Below are positions 21,513 to 32,503 of a stretch of DNA of 64,000 bases, piece by piece (the first letter of the stretch is position 1; each line of letters starts with the position of its first letter). Made by a program: the position numbers and the translations under genes. This DNA is from Triangularia verruculosa (taxonomy: Eukaryota > Ascomycota > Sordariomycetes > Sordariales > Podosporaceae), in contig MU863895.1 in NCBI GenBank assembly GCA_033296885.1, positions 1 through 64,000 on the forward strand, written 5' to 3'. The notes below the pieces were generated by a model. It searched no databases. It saw only the letters and a program-made list of their open reading frames with translations, and had not been told where the DNA came from.

Positions 21513-22164
21513 AGCAGCGGGACTGTGGTGTAGAGATGGGATTTTCACTGGGTGTTTGGGGTTGTGTTCTATTTCTTGGTATATGGTATCATAAAAAGGG
21601 GTTGTGGAGGTTCGATATCTTGTTGGCTTCAATTTGCAGTGTTCTTTGTGGCTTATTCGTTGATTTTCTGCCATATACACACAGATACGGTTGGCTCGGG
21701 TATAGACGAGGGGAGATGTGGTATAGAATAGAAAAGCAAGGTAGTTTGTCTTGGACAGTGCGTAGGTCGTGGTCTCGAGTTGGTGCATGCAGTCTTTGTA
21801 TATTTTCGATGGTGCTATTGAACTTCTAACGTTTATTGCAACGCCCAGAGTCCCACCTGCTCGTCATCCCTTTCTCGGGGTTTTGTTTTCTCGTTTGGTC
21901 GAGCCTAATCCATCTGGGTATGTTGCCATGTTGTCAGCATCCGTCTCGACCCGCTTGCCTTGTAGTCATTCAGCCAGGGGCAGCTGACATCAGCATATTT
22001 CTCTGCGAGTCCCAAACAAGACACTACTCGCAGCTTCTGGCACATTTAAGATAAAACTCGCCCAAACAGGACTTCGCTAGAGCCGCCCCCAAGGTAGCCG
22101 GCCAGCCGTACGTATAGGTCCTACAGCCACGCATCAAACCAGCGTTCTTATGGCATCATATTAA

Positions 22165-22269
22165 GAGCGATAGTTAAAAGGCCTTAAAAGATAGTTAAGG
22201 TTAAGGAAATGTATAGCTTAGGGGGGGGGGGTCCTAAAAGATAAATGGGGGGTCCCAAAACTATCGCTC
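22165..22269. mobile_element. 105-bp MITE-like element with 8-bp target-site duplication
   Basis: Perfect 11-bp terminal inverted repeats (GAGCGATAGTT at 22165-22175 and its reverse complement at 22259-22269) are flanked on both sides by the identical octamer CATATTAA (22157-22164 and 22270-22277). Short size, no coding capacity, TIRs and an 8-bp duplication are the features of a non-autonomous DNA transposon; the 8-bp duplication would fit the hAT superfamily. The inner left part, read on the minus strand, contains two TTAACTATC words exactly 21 nt apart and an AGGCC word between them; the right part has a G-rich near-duplication. The same 21-nt unit appears in the array at 36765-36890. Confidence 0.8.
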
Positions 22270-23210
22270 CATATTAAGACATCTTCTTAGCTTGTAGTTA
22301 GTCTCTTCCAACTCTAAATAGTGCAGGATTTCATCCTACATACGGTATGCTTACCAGTCCTATCACCAACATTGTAGTCCGACCAAGATTCTTTCTTGGC
22401 ATATACCTTCCAGAGACTTTTTACACTTCCGTTCTTACAAAACAAAACCTCAGCTCGCATTTTGTTGACTCTCGTGCCATTCATTTCGTATACTGGCAAG
22501 TTAGCAAAGAATCCGAGGTGACTTGAACAGCGGGCTCCCTCCGGAGTCATCACCCATCCTTCCGCAGTATTGATAACTCAGCTCGGAAATTTGAGCCTCA
22601 AAACTGAGATCTAAACCAGCCAATGATCAAAGGAAACTAATCCCTTCCCGGCAATCCTTCCGTCCTCTGCCACACACACCCAGACGGGGGATCCGAGGGC
22701 CGTTCGTGGTTCCCAATCCGGGGGATTCGTCTATCCGGACTTCGGACTAAGAAAATACCCACTAAACCGCTGGTAGGGCTGACATCATATCTCGAACCTC
22801 ATCCAACTACCTAACTTACCAACCTACCTAGAGTAAAACCTAAGCTTACCTTATCTGTAACCCCTATCCTGCGGCTACCTTAGCCGTCACAAATATATAA
22901 TAAAAGCCGCACAGGTTAGCAACACAAACTCTATCGATATACACATGGGCTTATTACCTACCTCCAAGAAAGAATCCCTTGCCATTTGTTCAGAGAGTCT
23001 TTTGGCGTCGGCTTGTATCAGCAGCCTGACTTTCAGGCTTTGACCATCCTGTCACCAAACCCCCCTTTAAAAGCCTTCAATTCCCAACCCCTTTTATCTG
23101 CTGAAATAACCTTTCCATAACCTCACCCCCAAACGCCACAACCCATCACCTCCCCACCCAACCCGGCCCCCAATCCTACTTAATTCCAATTTTCTGCCGG
23201 AGAATTTCAT

Positions 23211-23283
23211 GGACGCGGTAGTATAGCGGTTATTACACTCCCAAGTTTGAGCGAAGACCCAGGTTCAACTCCTGGCCCGTCCA
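23211..23283 (+). tRNA. tRNA-like gene, isotype unclear, possibly a pseudogene
   Basis: 73 nt with an A box (TAGTATAGCGG), a B box (GGTTCAACTCC), a perfect 5-bp T stem (CCAGG/CCTGG) with loop TTCAACT, and a 7-bp acceptor stem GGACGCG/CCCGTCC with one C-C mismatch, followed by discriminator A. The anticodon arm is odd: the best stem CACTC/GAGCG has an A-C mismatch and encloses an 8-nt loop (CCAAGTTT) without the usual U33, so I cannot name the amino acid. A T-rich Pol III-type stop lies about 40 nt downstream (around 23322). Either a degraded copy or an unusual tRNA. Confidence 0.55.
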
Positions 23284-23648
23284 CACAGCGTTTCTATTTC
23301 TGTTTCTTTCCAGCGTTGCCTTTTTTTTTTCTTTTTATTCCTCATCCCCTCTCATCCCGTCCTGTCCTCATCCCCTATCACTAACCCATCCCCATCCCTA
23401 TCAGTTCACCGGGCGGGAACGATCTTGCCTGACTGAGATAAGGTAGCTAGTACCCCCGTCCCGTCGTTACCCATGGGCTGGTGATAATATGATAGGCCGA
23501 AGGAACCTTCCGCGTGACTTTGGAACATGAAACTAACAAGCCCGAACCTAGAGTAGTACAAACTTAAATCAACAGCAGAGCCTCGCCATGTTTTTTCCAG
23601 AAACAACCAAGAACTCCCATCATTACATACCCAGAGCAGAAACCAACC

Positions 23649-24278
23649 ATGCCCAACCGCGTCATACCCAAACCAGGCCCCGCCGGCTTCACCAACCCCG
23701 ACGACATCCTCTGCGACTCTTTTCTAGGCTGGTACTTCAACCTCATCTCCTACCTCGTCACCAAACTCGCCATCCCCCGCAGCGCCTCCATCATCCGCCT
23801 CGGCAGGCGCATCGAATCTACCCTTCTCATCCCAAAATGCATCCGGCTTTTTCATCCCCCACCCATCGAGCCGGGCATGACAGATGACGAACTCGGCAAA
23901 AATGTCGAATTCCTTGTATCTTTCGGCATACTTGTTTCGGCCCCTGGGTTCCCGTTGATAATTCTCAGCCATTTTGACGACCCTGAGAACGATCTTAGCT
24001 GGCAGAGGAATAGCGGTTTCTTGCTGGTGTTTACGTTGATGCCGGTGGTGTTGATTTGGCTCCTGATGTGGGTTGTCTTTGTGGGAAAAGCGAGGAAGGC
24101 AAGGAGGGAGTTGAGGAGGGGGTTGGTAAGGGATGGCGAGTCGGGGAAGGTGTTGTGTCTGGGGGAGAAGGAGATAGCTGGGGGGTGTGAAGATGAAGGA
24201 TACCGGGCGAATGTTGAGAAGATGTGTGTAGATGAGTACCTAAGGATTCTACAGTCAGGTTCGATCGGTAAATATTAG
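23649..24278 (+). CDS. uncharacterised two-pass membrane protein
   Basis: Single exon, 209 aa, start ATG at 23649 in a good context (ACCAACCATGC). I do not recognise the family. Two hydrophobic segments are clear: about residues 92-108 (VEFLVSFGILVSAPGFPLII region) and 122-146 (a longer Leu/Val/Trp-rich helix), followed at once by a highly basic stretch (KARKARRELRRG) that should sit on the cytosolic side. The N-terminal half may contain a further amphipathic or membrane-associated segment (FLGWYFNLISYLV). The first half is C-rich and the second G-rich on the coding strand, as in several real genes here, which argues for coding. It stands alone next to repeat-derived sequence and could be lineage specific. 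Confidence 0.6.
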   Translation: MPNRVIPKPGPAGFTNPDDILCDSFLGWYFNLISYLVTKLAIPRSASIIRLGRRIESTLLIPKCIRLFHPPPIEPGMTDDELGKNVEFLVSFGILVSAPGFPLIILSHFDDPENDLSWQRNSGFLLVFTLMPVVLIWLLMWVVFVGKARKARRELRRGLVRDGESGKVLCLGEKEIAGGCEDEGYRANVEKMCVDEYLRILQSGSIGKY

Positions 24279-25385
24279 CTGGTCGGGGTAGCAGACATTA
24301 CCAATAACCCACGAGAAAATCCCCAAGATGAGTGAAACGAGGTGATAGCGCGAGCCGTGATAAACAGATATTTCGCAGTTAGACTGCAAGTGGCCAATCG
24401 TAATGTTCAAAATCAAACAAACCTTTACCTCAACGACACCACCCTCCAGGCACAGCACCTCCTACCAGTTGCATATCCCATCCTCACAATTATCCCTACA
24501 CAATATGTCGCCTCCTCTTTCCAAGTTTGTCCACAACTCCCGCTCGACACCCTTCCTTCTGCTGCTCGCTTTCCCTTCCAGCACAGATGATGACCTTCCA
24601 GCACAGACGATGAAGGGAATCTATCAAAAGGGAAGAGACTCTCTATTACAAGATGGATGCAGACTTCTCGTCATCAAGTGTGCAGTCGCTTCCTGGATCT
24701 CTCCCACATCTTGGACAACATAATAAAGGAGAACCGCAAAAAATGGTCTTAACTAAGGTACGTGATAGATGTCTGGCATCAAGGCGCAGACCGAGTGGCT
24801 GGCCGAGGTCCATATGCCTACCCAGGTAGTTTCTCAGATCATACCTAGCTTATACCCGCCTTCCAAAAAACTGATCATGCAAACAGGAGGGCGTCGTTCT
24901 TTTAGCTCCTTATTCTATAGCAACACGAATCGGCCCCTACACTAGGTAAATCCGCTGATGGTAATATTATTACGTCCTCGGCTACATCGCCGCATTATTA
25001 TTATACACCAAAGTGTAAGGAGCCTACAGTTCTTAACCCGCGGAATCCTCCCTCTTCTCAGTAGGTATATGGCCTATATATCCGGAGAGTACAAGTAAGC
25101 CAGAAAAGAAAGAGGGAAGCTTTGAAAGACCATTGCCCTTAGCTATTTAACTCGGGCAGAGCGAACGGGAAGCCGTATTTTCAGCTGGGTATAGTTGTAT
25201 ATGTTTATTCTCTCTACAGCCAGCCCTTATCAACCCCTGAAACCAGTTAGTTATTGGCATTCACAAAGACCCCTCATGAACAACGTAAACGATGACTGTT
25301 CAAATCCACAACCGGTTTACCCTTTCAACTCCTATAACTTGCTTCAATAACCATATCTAATTACACCTCCCCCCTTACCTCATAA
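24279..25385. other. AT-rich convergent intergenic region
   Basis: 1.1 kb between the membrane-protein gene and the converging DNA ligase gene. AT-rich words such as TAATATTATTACG and TTATTATTATACACC around 24960-25010 suggest decayed repeat sequence, but no element ends were found. No coding region is supported. Confidence 0.5.
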
Positions 25386-28300
25386 CTAATACTCAAAATC
25401 ATCATCCACACTCGGGCCCTTGCTCTTCCCCACGCTCTCCTGCTTCCTATACATCTCCGCCACCTGCCTGCTCGTCGTCGCCTCATCCGCCTTCTTGTCA
25501 TCCCTGATCTTGATAAACCTCGGGAACCGCAAGCTGATCCCCTTCTCCCCGCTCGGGTCAACCCCCTCCTTCATCCCCGCCTTGTACCTCGGACTGAGCG
25601 TCAAGTCCGCCGTCTTGACCTCCCACACATACTTTGGCTCAAACCACACATCCGGTTGGTGCTGCCCACCGCTGCTATGCGAGTAGAACGGCTTGGGCCG
25701 GTCAATCGTAATCTTGGAGAGCTGCCCGTGAAGTTCCTCGAGAACAGCCTCGCTGAAACCAGTGCCGATGTTGCACACTGTCTCGTACGTGTCTGTGCCC
25801 GGGTTGTAGCATGCTAGGAGGAAAGCGCCGTAGACCGAGGTGCGCTTGCCTTTGCCAAAGTAAGCTCCGAGGACGACGAGATCGAGCGAGTCGCCGATGC
25901 CGGCGAGGTAATCCTTCTTGATCTGTTTACACATGTGTTAGCCCACACCACTCTTATGGTAAACAAGAAAGAAACATACCTTGAGCCAATTCCTCGACCT
26001 CTTACTCGGCTCATACCCACTCTCCTCCCCATCCAACATCTTCACCATCAGCCCCTCACACGAAGCCTTGACCGACTCATCCAAAAACGTCTGAATCTCA
26101 TCCAGCTCCTGTCCATTCATCGCCGTCGCAAACGCAAACTCGCCCTCAATCGGGTTGAACGACTTGTACAGCAGCTCTCTCCTTTCCCGAAGTGACTTGC
26201 TCACAATCGCCTCTCCGTTGAGGTAAAGCAGATCAAAGGCAAAGACGCACACCTTGACCTTGACGTCCTCAATCTTGACATCCTTCTTCTTGCGCGTCAT
26301 CAACTGCTGGAAAGGCAGGACCTTCTTCTCATCCACATCCCAGGCAACAGACTCGCAGTCCAAGACAAAACTCTTGGTGTCGTCCTTGACCCAAGTCGAC
26401 AGCTTCGCCAGGACATCAGGGTACTTCTTGGACAAGTCTTCCGAGTTTCTCGAGAAGATCGCCGCAACACCCTTGCCGACTTCCCTGCTAGCATTTGCCG
26501 CCGACTGGCTCAGTTCTTCCGTGGTGTCCTTGGCGACGTAGTGAATCTGAGCTCTTTCGCCATCGTACTTGTATTCGCAAGTAAACAGCTTGTTTTCGAA
26601 CCGGTCGAGGACTTCGGTAATGGCCTTGGTGGGATTGGCCAACATGGGCTTGAGAGGGACACCAGGCCTCAACTTGCAGTGTTCCCTGAGATTCATAATC
26701 CCATGCTCAACCATAGCCGGGATGATGACATCGTAGCTAGGCAGCTCACTGTAGACAGTCTTGAGGATGGCCTCTCCTTTCTCGAAATCAGCTGGGCTAG
26801 GCGCAACTCCCTTTTGAGCCGCCTCATGCGCAACCACAGCCTGTGACAAGCTGACGATAACTGACCTCTCCGCCAACCCCAACCTCAGCTTCCCTTCAAG
26901 GAATCTGACCAAATACTTTGCCTCACTCGGCCCACCCTTATCCTTGGTGATATCAACCTTCTTCGCGCCGTTCGCATCAGCAGCCGAAAGCAGCTTCTTA
27001 ATTCCATCCACCTTCCTCCCCTGAGCTCCATTACCCGTCGTAGTAGCAATACCCATCAGCCCCTTCAGTACACCCCTCACAGTCAACGGCTTGGGCTTAA
27101 ACATAGTCGGCTGCGTCGACCTGCTCTTCACCGCAACCAAGCCCAGATCGCCAATCTCTTTCTGATCCTGCTTGATAATCGCGAGACTTCTCCCCGTAGA
27201 CTCACCGATGGCCTTCATGATCAAACTCTCTCCGATACCGAGCTCGATACCCGCATAATCAGGAGCAAGCTTGTTGATCATGAGCAGCACCACCGGCAAA
27301 AGATCATCCGGCGTGAGCCTGAGAACCTGTCGCAGAAACAGCGCGCAATGCGCCATAATCTCCAGTCTCTTCGTCGTGAGCTCTACCAGCGAGAATGTCG
27401 TGCAAAGAGCGGCATAGGGCACAGGCTCACCAGCCTTCCAGTCCGGAAAGGGGTGCTTATCAGCACTCTTAAGCGTAGCCTGAACCTTTTGCCTCGCCTT
27501 CTTCGCCACCTCGGGCTTTTCCTCCTCTTCCTCAATCTCCACCTCGGACGCAGAAGAGGCTGTCTCCTCCTCCTGTTTTGTCTTCGTCATCTCGACATCC
27601 TCTTCCGGCTCAGCCTTCTTGGCGGCCTTCTTCGCCGGCGCCTTGGCCCTCCCTCCCGAGTCCTTCGGCGGGGAAACATTCTTATACTGATATGGCTCAG
27701 GTGAGGACACCCCATTATTATCATTGTCCTCCTCCTCCGACTTGGCCTTCTTCGCAGCGGGCTTCTTCGTCGACTTCCGTGGCTTCGGCGGAGTCAACTG
27801 CGAGTCCCTAGGCGGAGAGACATTCTTATACTGGTACGGCTCCGGCGACGACACCCCATGATTATCATCATCGTTAACAGCCGGCGCATCCTCCATACTC
27901 TCATCCTCGTCCTCTTCCTCCTTCAAAACCCTCCTACCCCCCCTCCTCGCCTTCTTCGGAGCAGGCTCCGCATCCTCCATATCAACATCCTCATCTTCAA
28001 TTTTCTTCGCATCCTTCTTCTCCGTTACAGCCGCAGCAGCCTTGGCCGGGCGACCACGCTTCTTTTTCTCAGCTGGCTTCACCTCCTTCTCAGACGCCTC
28101 TTCCACCGAATCCTCTTTCACCTCCTCCATATTAACATCTTCATCTTTCTTCACATCCTTCTTCTCCGCTGTAGCGGCAACAGCACCCTTGGCCGGACGA
28201 CCACGCTTCTTTTTCTCAGCAGGCTTCACCTCTTCCTCCCCCACCTCCTCCACCCCCTCCACCCCCTCCTCCTCAACATCCTCAACATACCTCTTCTTCT

Positions 28301-28615
28301 TAGGCGTCTTATCCCCGTTCACACTCTCACCCCCAGCCTTCGTCGAAAAACTCAATTTCGCCTGCACCTTCGGAGCAGGAATCGCCGCGCCATTCGCCTG
28401 AGTAAAAAACTTTCTGTATTTTTTCCCATCACGTTAGCATTCTTTTCTCTCCCTTCTAACCCATCCCCCTCCCTTCAAACCATCCCCCTTTTCAATCCCC
28501 CTCCCCGCCCCCAACCAACCCCAACATCACCTCCCTACCTCCTCCCCAAAAAAAAGGTGTAAACATACCCCAGCGTAGCCTGCTGCTTCCCCTTCCCCTT
28601 CTCCGGCGGAGGCAT
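25386..28615 (-). CDS. CDC9: DNA ligase I (ATP-dependent, Cdc9)
   Basis: Exons 28615-28569, 28413-25980 and 25922-25386 (introns of 155 and 57 nt); 1005 aa. It seals Okazaki fragments and repair nicks in the nucleus. The adenylation site is KYDGERAQIH, with its Lys as the AMP acceptor; later nucleotidyltransferase and OB-fold motifs include DCESVAWD, EGLMVK and RNWLKIKKDYL (the last is made by splicing intron 2). Splicing intron 1 creates QATLGKFF near the N-terminus, a canonical PCNA-interaction (PIP) box. The next 250 residues are charged and disordered, with two KKRGRPAK AT-hook-like motifs and two SPEPYQYKNVSPP repeats. The catalytic part is normal in length, so the extra size compared with yeast (755 aa) lies in this N-terminal part. 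MCB-like sites lie 350-390 bp upstream. Confidence 0.96.
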
Positions 28616-29476
28616 CGTGCCAAACTCCACCTGCCTCAGCCCAAAAAACCCTGTTCGAATCGGTAACCTCGTCAATCGATTATGCCGCGCCAATATCGTC
28701 AATCTGCTCGAGCCACAACACCTCTGTAAAAACAAAAGTCTCGTGGTCGCCACTTTCAAGAATTTCTCGTCCAAATCTTTTTGAGCGTGCGCAGAAAGAA
28801 CACGCTGCGCAAAAGTAGTTGAAGGGGAAAAAAAGAAAAGGTCCAATTAATTCCAGGCAGCAAGGCGCGGCGGGCGGTGGGCGGTGGGCGGTAGGACGTG
28901 TGTTGTTGTGCTTCAAACTGTGGTGGCAGGTACAATCAATCTCAATTGGGAAAGAGCAAAAAGTGACGCGCTTCTTAACGCGTTCCCTCCCCCAAATTCG
29001 CGTAAAGTAGCACGTGTCACATGAGCAAATGTGGATCCCTTTTCTCGGGCAGAAGCATCGAGGGGTCCAAGCTTACCTTAGGCATCACGGGCTCAGGCAT
29101 CCCATCCTCCATGTCCAGATGCATCTACTGCTGATGAAAGCCTGTGAAAACACCCTTTTTGATTCCATATGTAATATACCGTCCGCATATTCTAAGCATT
29201 AACTCGCAGAGCAAAATAGCAAGGCAATGAAATAGCACCAAGTTTTGTTCCCCTTCCCAAATCTCACAAAAAAATCATTCTCTTCATAACCGTTTTTCCC
29301 TCCGAAGCTCTATGACGGACGATTAGGAAGGTAATGTACAAAAAAAAAGACCACCAGAGAAAACCAAATGCTCAGCGACAAGCTTGTTGTTTGAGTTAAT
29401 TCACTGTTTTGTATAACGACTCTGTTCACCACACTCTTATTCAACACCTCGCCACCTCACTCTCCAACCATTTCAT
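28616..29476. other. CDC9 promoter and PDA1 3' flank
   Basis: 860 bp between two minus-strand genes. The part at 28960-29020 carries the MCB-like boxes listed separately. Nothing coding is supported. Confidence 0.6.
28965..29016. promoter_or_regulatory. MCB-like (MluI) box cluster and E-box upstream of CDC9
   Basis: Three MBF-type sites lie within 40 bp: GACGCG at 28965-28970, a perfect palindromic ACGCGT at 28978-28983, and TCGCGT at 28998-29003. A CACGTG palindrome follows at 29011-29016. They are 350-400 bp upstream of the ligase ATG. In budding yeast CDC9 is a G1/S gene driven by MBF through ACGCGT elements; that the same holds here is inference. Confidence 0.5.
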
Positions 29477-31066
29477 TTACTCCTTGAAGTAAAAGTTCTC
29501 ATCCAGGATGCGGCCACGGATGAACTCGGGCTCGGAACCCTTGACGTAGATATCCTCGTACAGGATCCTGGGGGTGGGCTCGGGAGGAGCCATGGCCTCG
29601 GCGGCCGCCACCTCCTCGTTGACGAAGCTGCGGGCCTCCTTGTCGATGGTCTTGAGCTCGTCCTCCTGGGCGACGCCCCAGTCGAGAATGTGCTGCTTGA
29701 GGCCGGCAATGGGGTCGTTGGTGGACCGCATGCGCTGAATCTCCTCACGGGTACGGTAGGTGGTGCCGGGGTCCGACATACTATGACCACCGTAGCGGTA
29801 GGTCACGTACTCGAGAACCAACGGGCCGTTGTCCTCCTCAGTCCACTGCTTGCCGTACTGAACGGCCGCCTTGACGGCAAGGACGTCCATGCCGTTGACC
29901 TTGAGACCGGGGATGTACTGGCCGCGCTTGTAGTAGTCGGTCAGGGCAGAGGAGCGGGCCGCAGAGGTACCCATACCGTACTTGTTGTCTACAAGTCAAA
30001 TGTCAGCAACCTGAGTCTTCATGGTAGTTGTGTAGGGGTGCTCACTCTCGCACCCGAAAAGGGCAGGAAGCTTCCAAAGCTTAGCCATGTTGAAAGCCTC
30101 GAAGACCTGACCCTGGTTGGAAGCACCATCACCATAAAGGATGACAGTGGCCTTCTTGCCACCAGTGTACTTCTGGGCAAAAGCCAAACCAGCACCAACA
30201 GGAACCTGGGCACCGACAATGCCGTTGCCGCCATAGAAGCCCTTGGCGAACATGTGCATAGAACCACCCTTGCCGTACGCAATACCCTCACGGCGACCGA
30301 GTAGCTCGCCAATGATGGAGCGGACGGTGCCGCCTCTCATGTAGGCAAAACCGTGGCATCTGTAAGACGTGATCACATCGTCCGTGGGGTTAATCGCATG
30401 CTCGATACCGACGGCGACGGCCTCCTGACCGGTGGAAAGATGGCAGAAACCCCGAATCTTCTTCTCCTTGTATAGTCTGTCGGCAGCCATCTCCATCTGT
30501 CTGTTTGGAGTCGGGACGTTGTGTCAGCAAAACCGGACCTCCGAAGCTACCGGTTATGTATCTCCTCATACCTGACGACAACCATATCCTTATACATCTG
30601 CTTCAGCTGCTTCTTGGTGACCTCGAGCTGGTAAGGTGGGGGGTCGAGTTCGTAGGTTTCGAAGCTCTCATCGGAGAGGGTGACATGGAAGGGCTCATCT
30701 TCGGACTGTCGTGGGTGGCGGCGATGTCAGCAAAAAAAAGTGACGCAAAACCTCAACGACAAAAAAAAAGAGCGATTTGATAACAAGCGGGATAGTATCG
30801 CAATCGCAAAACACTTTTCGATGCAATTGATGTCGTCCTCAATAACCCAGCAAATCCCGGTAGGTCCGAAGAAGGACATCCTACTCATGACACAGCTGCT
30901 ACACCACCACATCTCTCTCACATACCTGGGGGACGGAGCTCTTGTCGACCTGCGCCGAAGCGGCATTGGTGGTGACGGTCCTCCGGGCAAGGGAAGCCGT
31001 GACAGGGCTGATGCGGGCAGCGCGGACGGGCAGCGCCCTTGTTAACCGGGTGGCTCGCGAGAACAT
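29477..31066 (-). CDS. PDA1: pyruvate dehydrogenase E1 component, alpha subunit
   Basis: Four exons: 31066-30926, 30572-30705 reversed as the second (30705-30572), 30500-30046 and 29988-29477; introns of 220, 71 and 57 nt; 413 aa. With E1 beta it decarboxylates pyruvate using thiamine diphosphate in the mitochondrial matrix. An Arg-rich presequence without acids spans about residues 1-35 (MFSRATRLTRALPVRAAR). The ThDP motif runs from GDGASNQGQ to the Asn-Asn of GCENNKYG; the second Asn pair is restored only by splicing intron 3. HLSTGQEA, GRREGIAYGKGGSMHMF and YRYGGHSMSDPG are family hallmarks; the last contains the Ser residues that PDH kinase phosphorylates in other eukaryotes. Intron 1 is unusually long for this window but both sides match the conserved run VPQ|SEDEPFHVTLSDESF. 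Confidence 0.96.
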
Positions 31067-32503
31067 TTTGGGGGTTGTGAGGGGGGTTACTGGCTGTTGG
31101 AAATGGAACAACCAGAAGGAAGGGAAAAAACCAGGACGGAGAGGGATGGTAAGGTCCAAGCGAGGAGGAGGGACCGCGATGTCGGGAAGAGACAGCTGGG
31201 GGTGAGAGGTGTGGCAGCTTCAGCAAGGGCCCAGCACAGCAATGCACTGGACTGCAAAAAAAGGATGGGTCCCCCAAGATTTTGGCGTTGGGGGGAGCGG
31301 CGACGCTTGTTGAGAATCCACGCGCTAGCCTTGTTTAAGCGAAGCCAGACATGGTTGGGGGTCTTCTTTTCGCAGCAAAAAGTCCCCACCTGCCAGCATT
31401 TCGAACAGCGCTACAAGCTATGACAGCACCACAGAAGCACGGATACAACCGAACTTCAAGAGTGGGACTTTTTCTGGATCTCTTTTTTCCTTCTCGGCCT
31501 TGTTATGGAATAAAAAATCCCTCTTTTTTAGTCAATTGTAACGATATTATCAACGTCGGGTGAAAAGTTGCTATCGGAGCCCACGGGGGGAAATCCCGTA
31601 AGCTGAGAGTCTGTTTCCAGTCTTTTGTGTCACAGACTCACAGATATCTGAGATTCAAGAAGCCCATTGTCGGCGCTATGTACGCCAGACTCATTTTCAG
31701 TGACGACTCCACTGTCAAACGGAGGACGGATAGCTTCGGAGTTAAGCTCGCGAGGTCATTGAGACATCAAGCTCGACAGCGACAGAAATGTTGAAACGAC
31801 AGCTGAGGAATATCTATTATTCTCTCCATTCTCACATACACAGCTAGTTTTTCACACAGTCTACCCGGAATACCAGCACTGCCGCACTGTATTCTGCCCG
31901 GTCCATCCGGCCCGACCGATCTGATAAGATAACCGATGACCTCCCCCGAAGCCCAACGCAAATGATATCAGCAATGGAATCCACCCGCTCAGCTCACCCC
32001 CACCCACCCTCTGCCCCTCCACTCAGACATCATCACCATTCACGTTCTGATATTTGAAAAGCCACTGCTCTCATATTTATTCAGCTGCCTTCTATACAGT
32101 TGACAGCACCTTCCAAAAAAGCAACTCGAATAGATGAGTGTAAACAAGAGTATAACAAGAAAACAACGCCATAACAATGCGCTAGGACATGTTTCCTCCC
32201 TCCCTTCTTATACCAACATACAAAACTCTCATCCATAACAAAAAGGCGCCCTCGTACCCATCGTATCCACTGTCCCCCCATTCAATAACACAAAACTGCC
32301 ATGTTGCCGTATTGAGACCCAAAAGATAAATAAACCAACAAGAATGGGGGTATGCGCAAAAAAGAATAACCAGCCAAAGAAAAATAAACAAGTCAGCGAT
32401 GAACGCCTGCAATGATACCCCCCCTTCATGTGTATATGTGCACGATGCCGTATAAAACACAGGCGTTTGCAGCAACGGTCGTTGAAAACGTCACTTCATC
32501 TCA
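31067..32503. other. intergenic region between PDA1 and the F-box/WD40 gene
   Basis: 1.4 kb holding the PDA1 promoter and the 3' end of the upstream gene. Only short, unsupported open frames are present. Confidence 0.6.

Larger units (their letters stand above)
21513..23648. other. gene-poor intergenic region with mobile-element remnant and tRNA-like gene
   Basis: 2.1 kb without a supportable protein gene. It holds the inverted-repeat element at 22165-22269 and the tRNA-like locus at 23211-23283, both listed separately. The stretch 22560-23000 is AT-rich with many TACCTA-like words and could be decayed repeat sequence, but no family is recognised. Confidence 0.6.

Noticed and set aside
21006..21788. 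260-residue minus-strand frame, Pro/Thr/His rich
   Set aside because: It is the shadow of the G-rich 3' end of the Zn2Cys6 gene and has no recognisable domain.
24960..25060. AT-rich words that could be a repeat-induced point mutation relic
   Set aside because: The stretch is too short, and without a related intact copy a RIP signature cannot be judged.
27858..28562. 234-residue open frame on the plus strand with Leu/Arg repeats
   Set aside because: Antisense to the charged N-terminal region of DNA ligase I; low complexity only.
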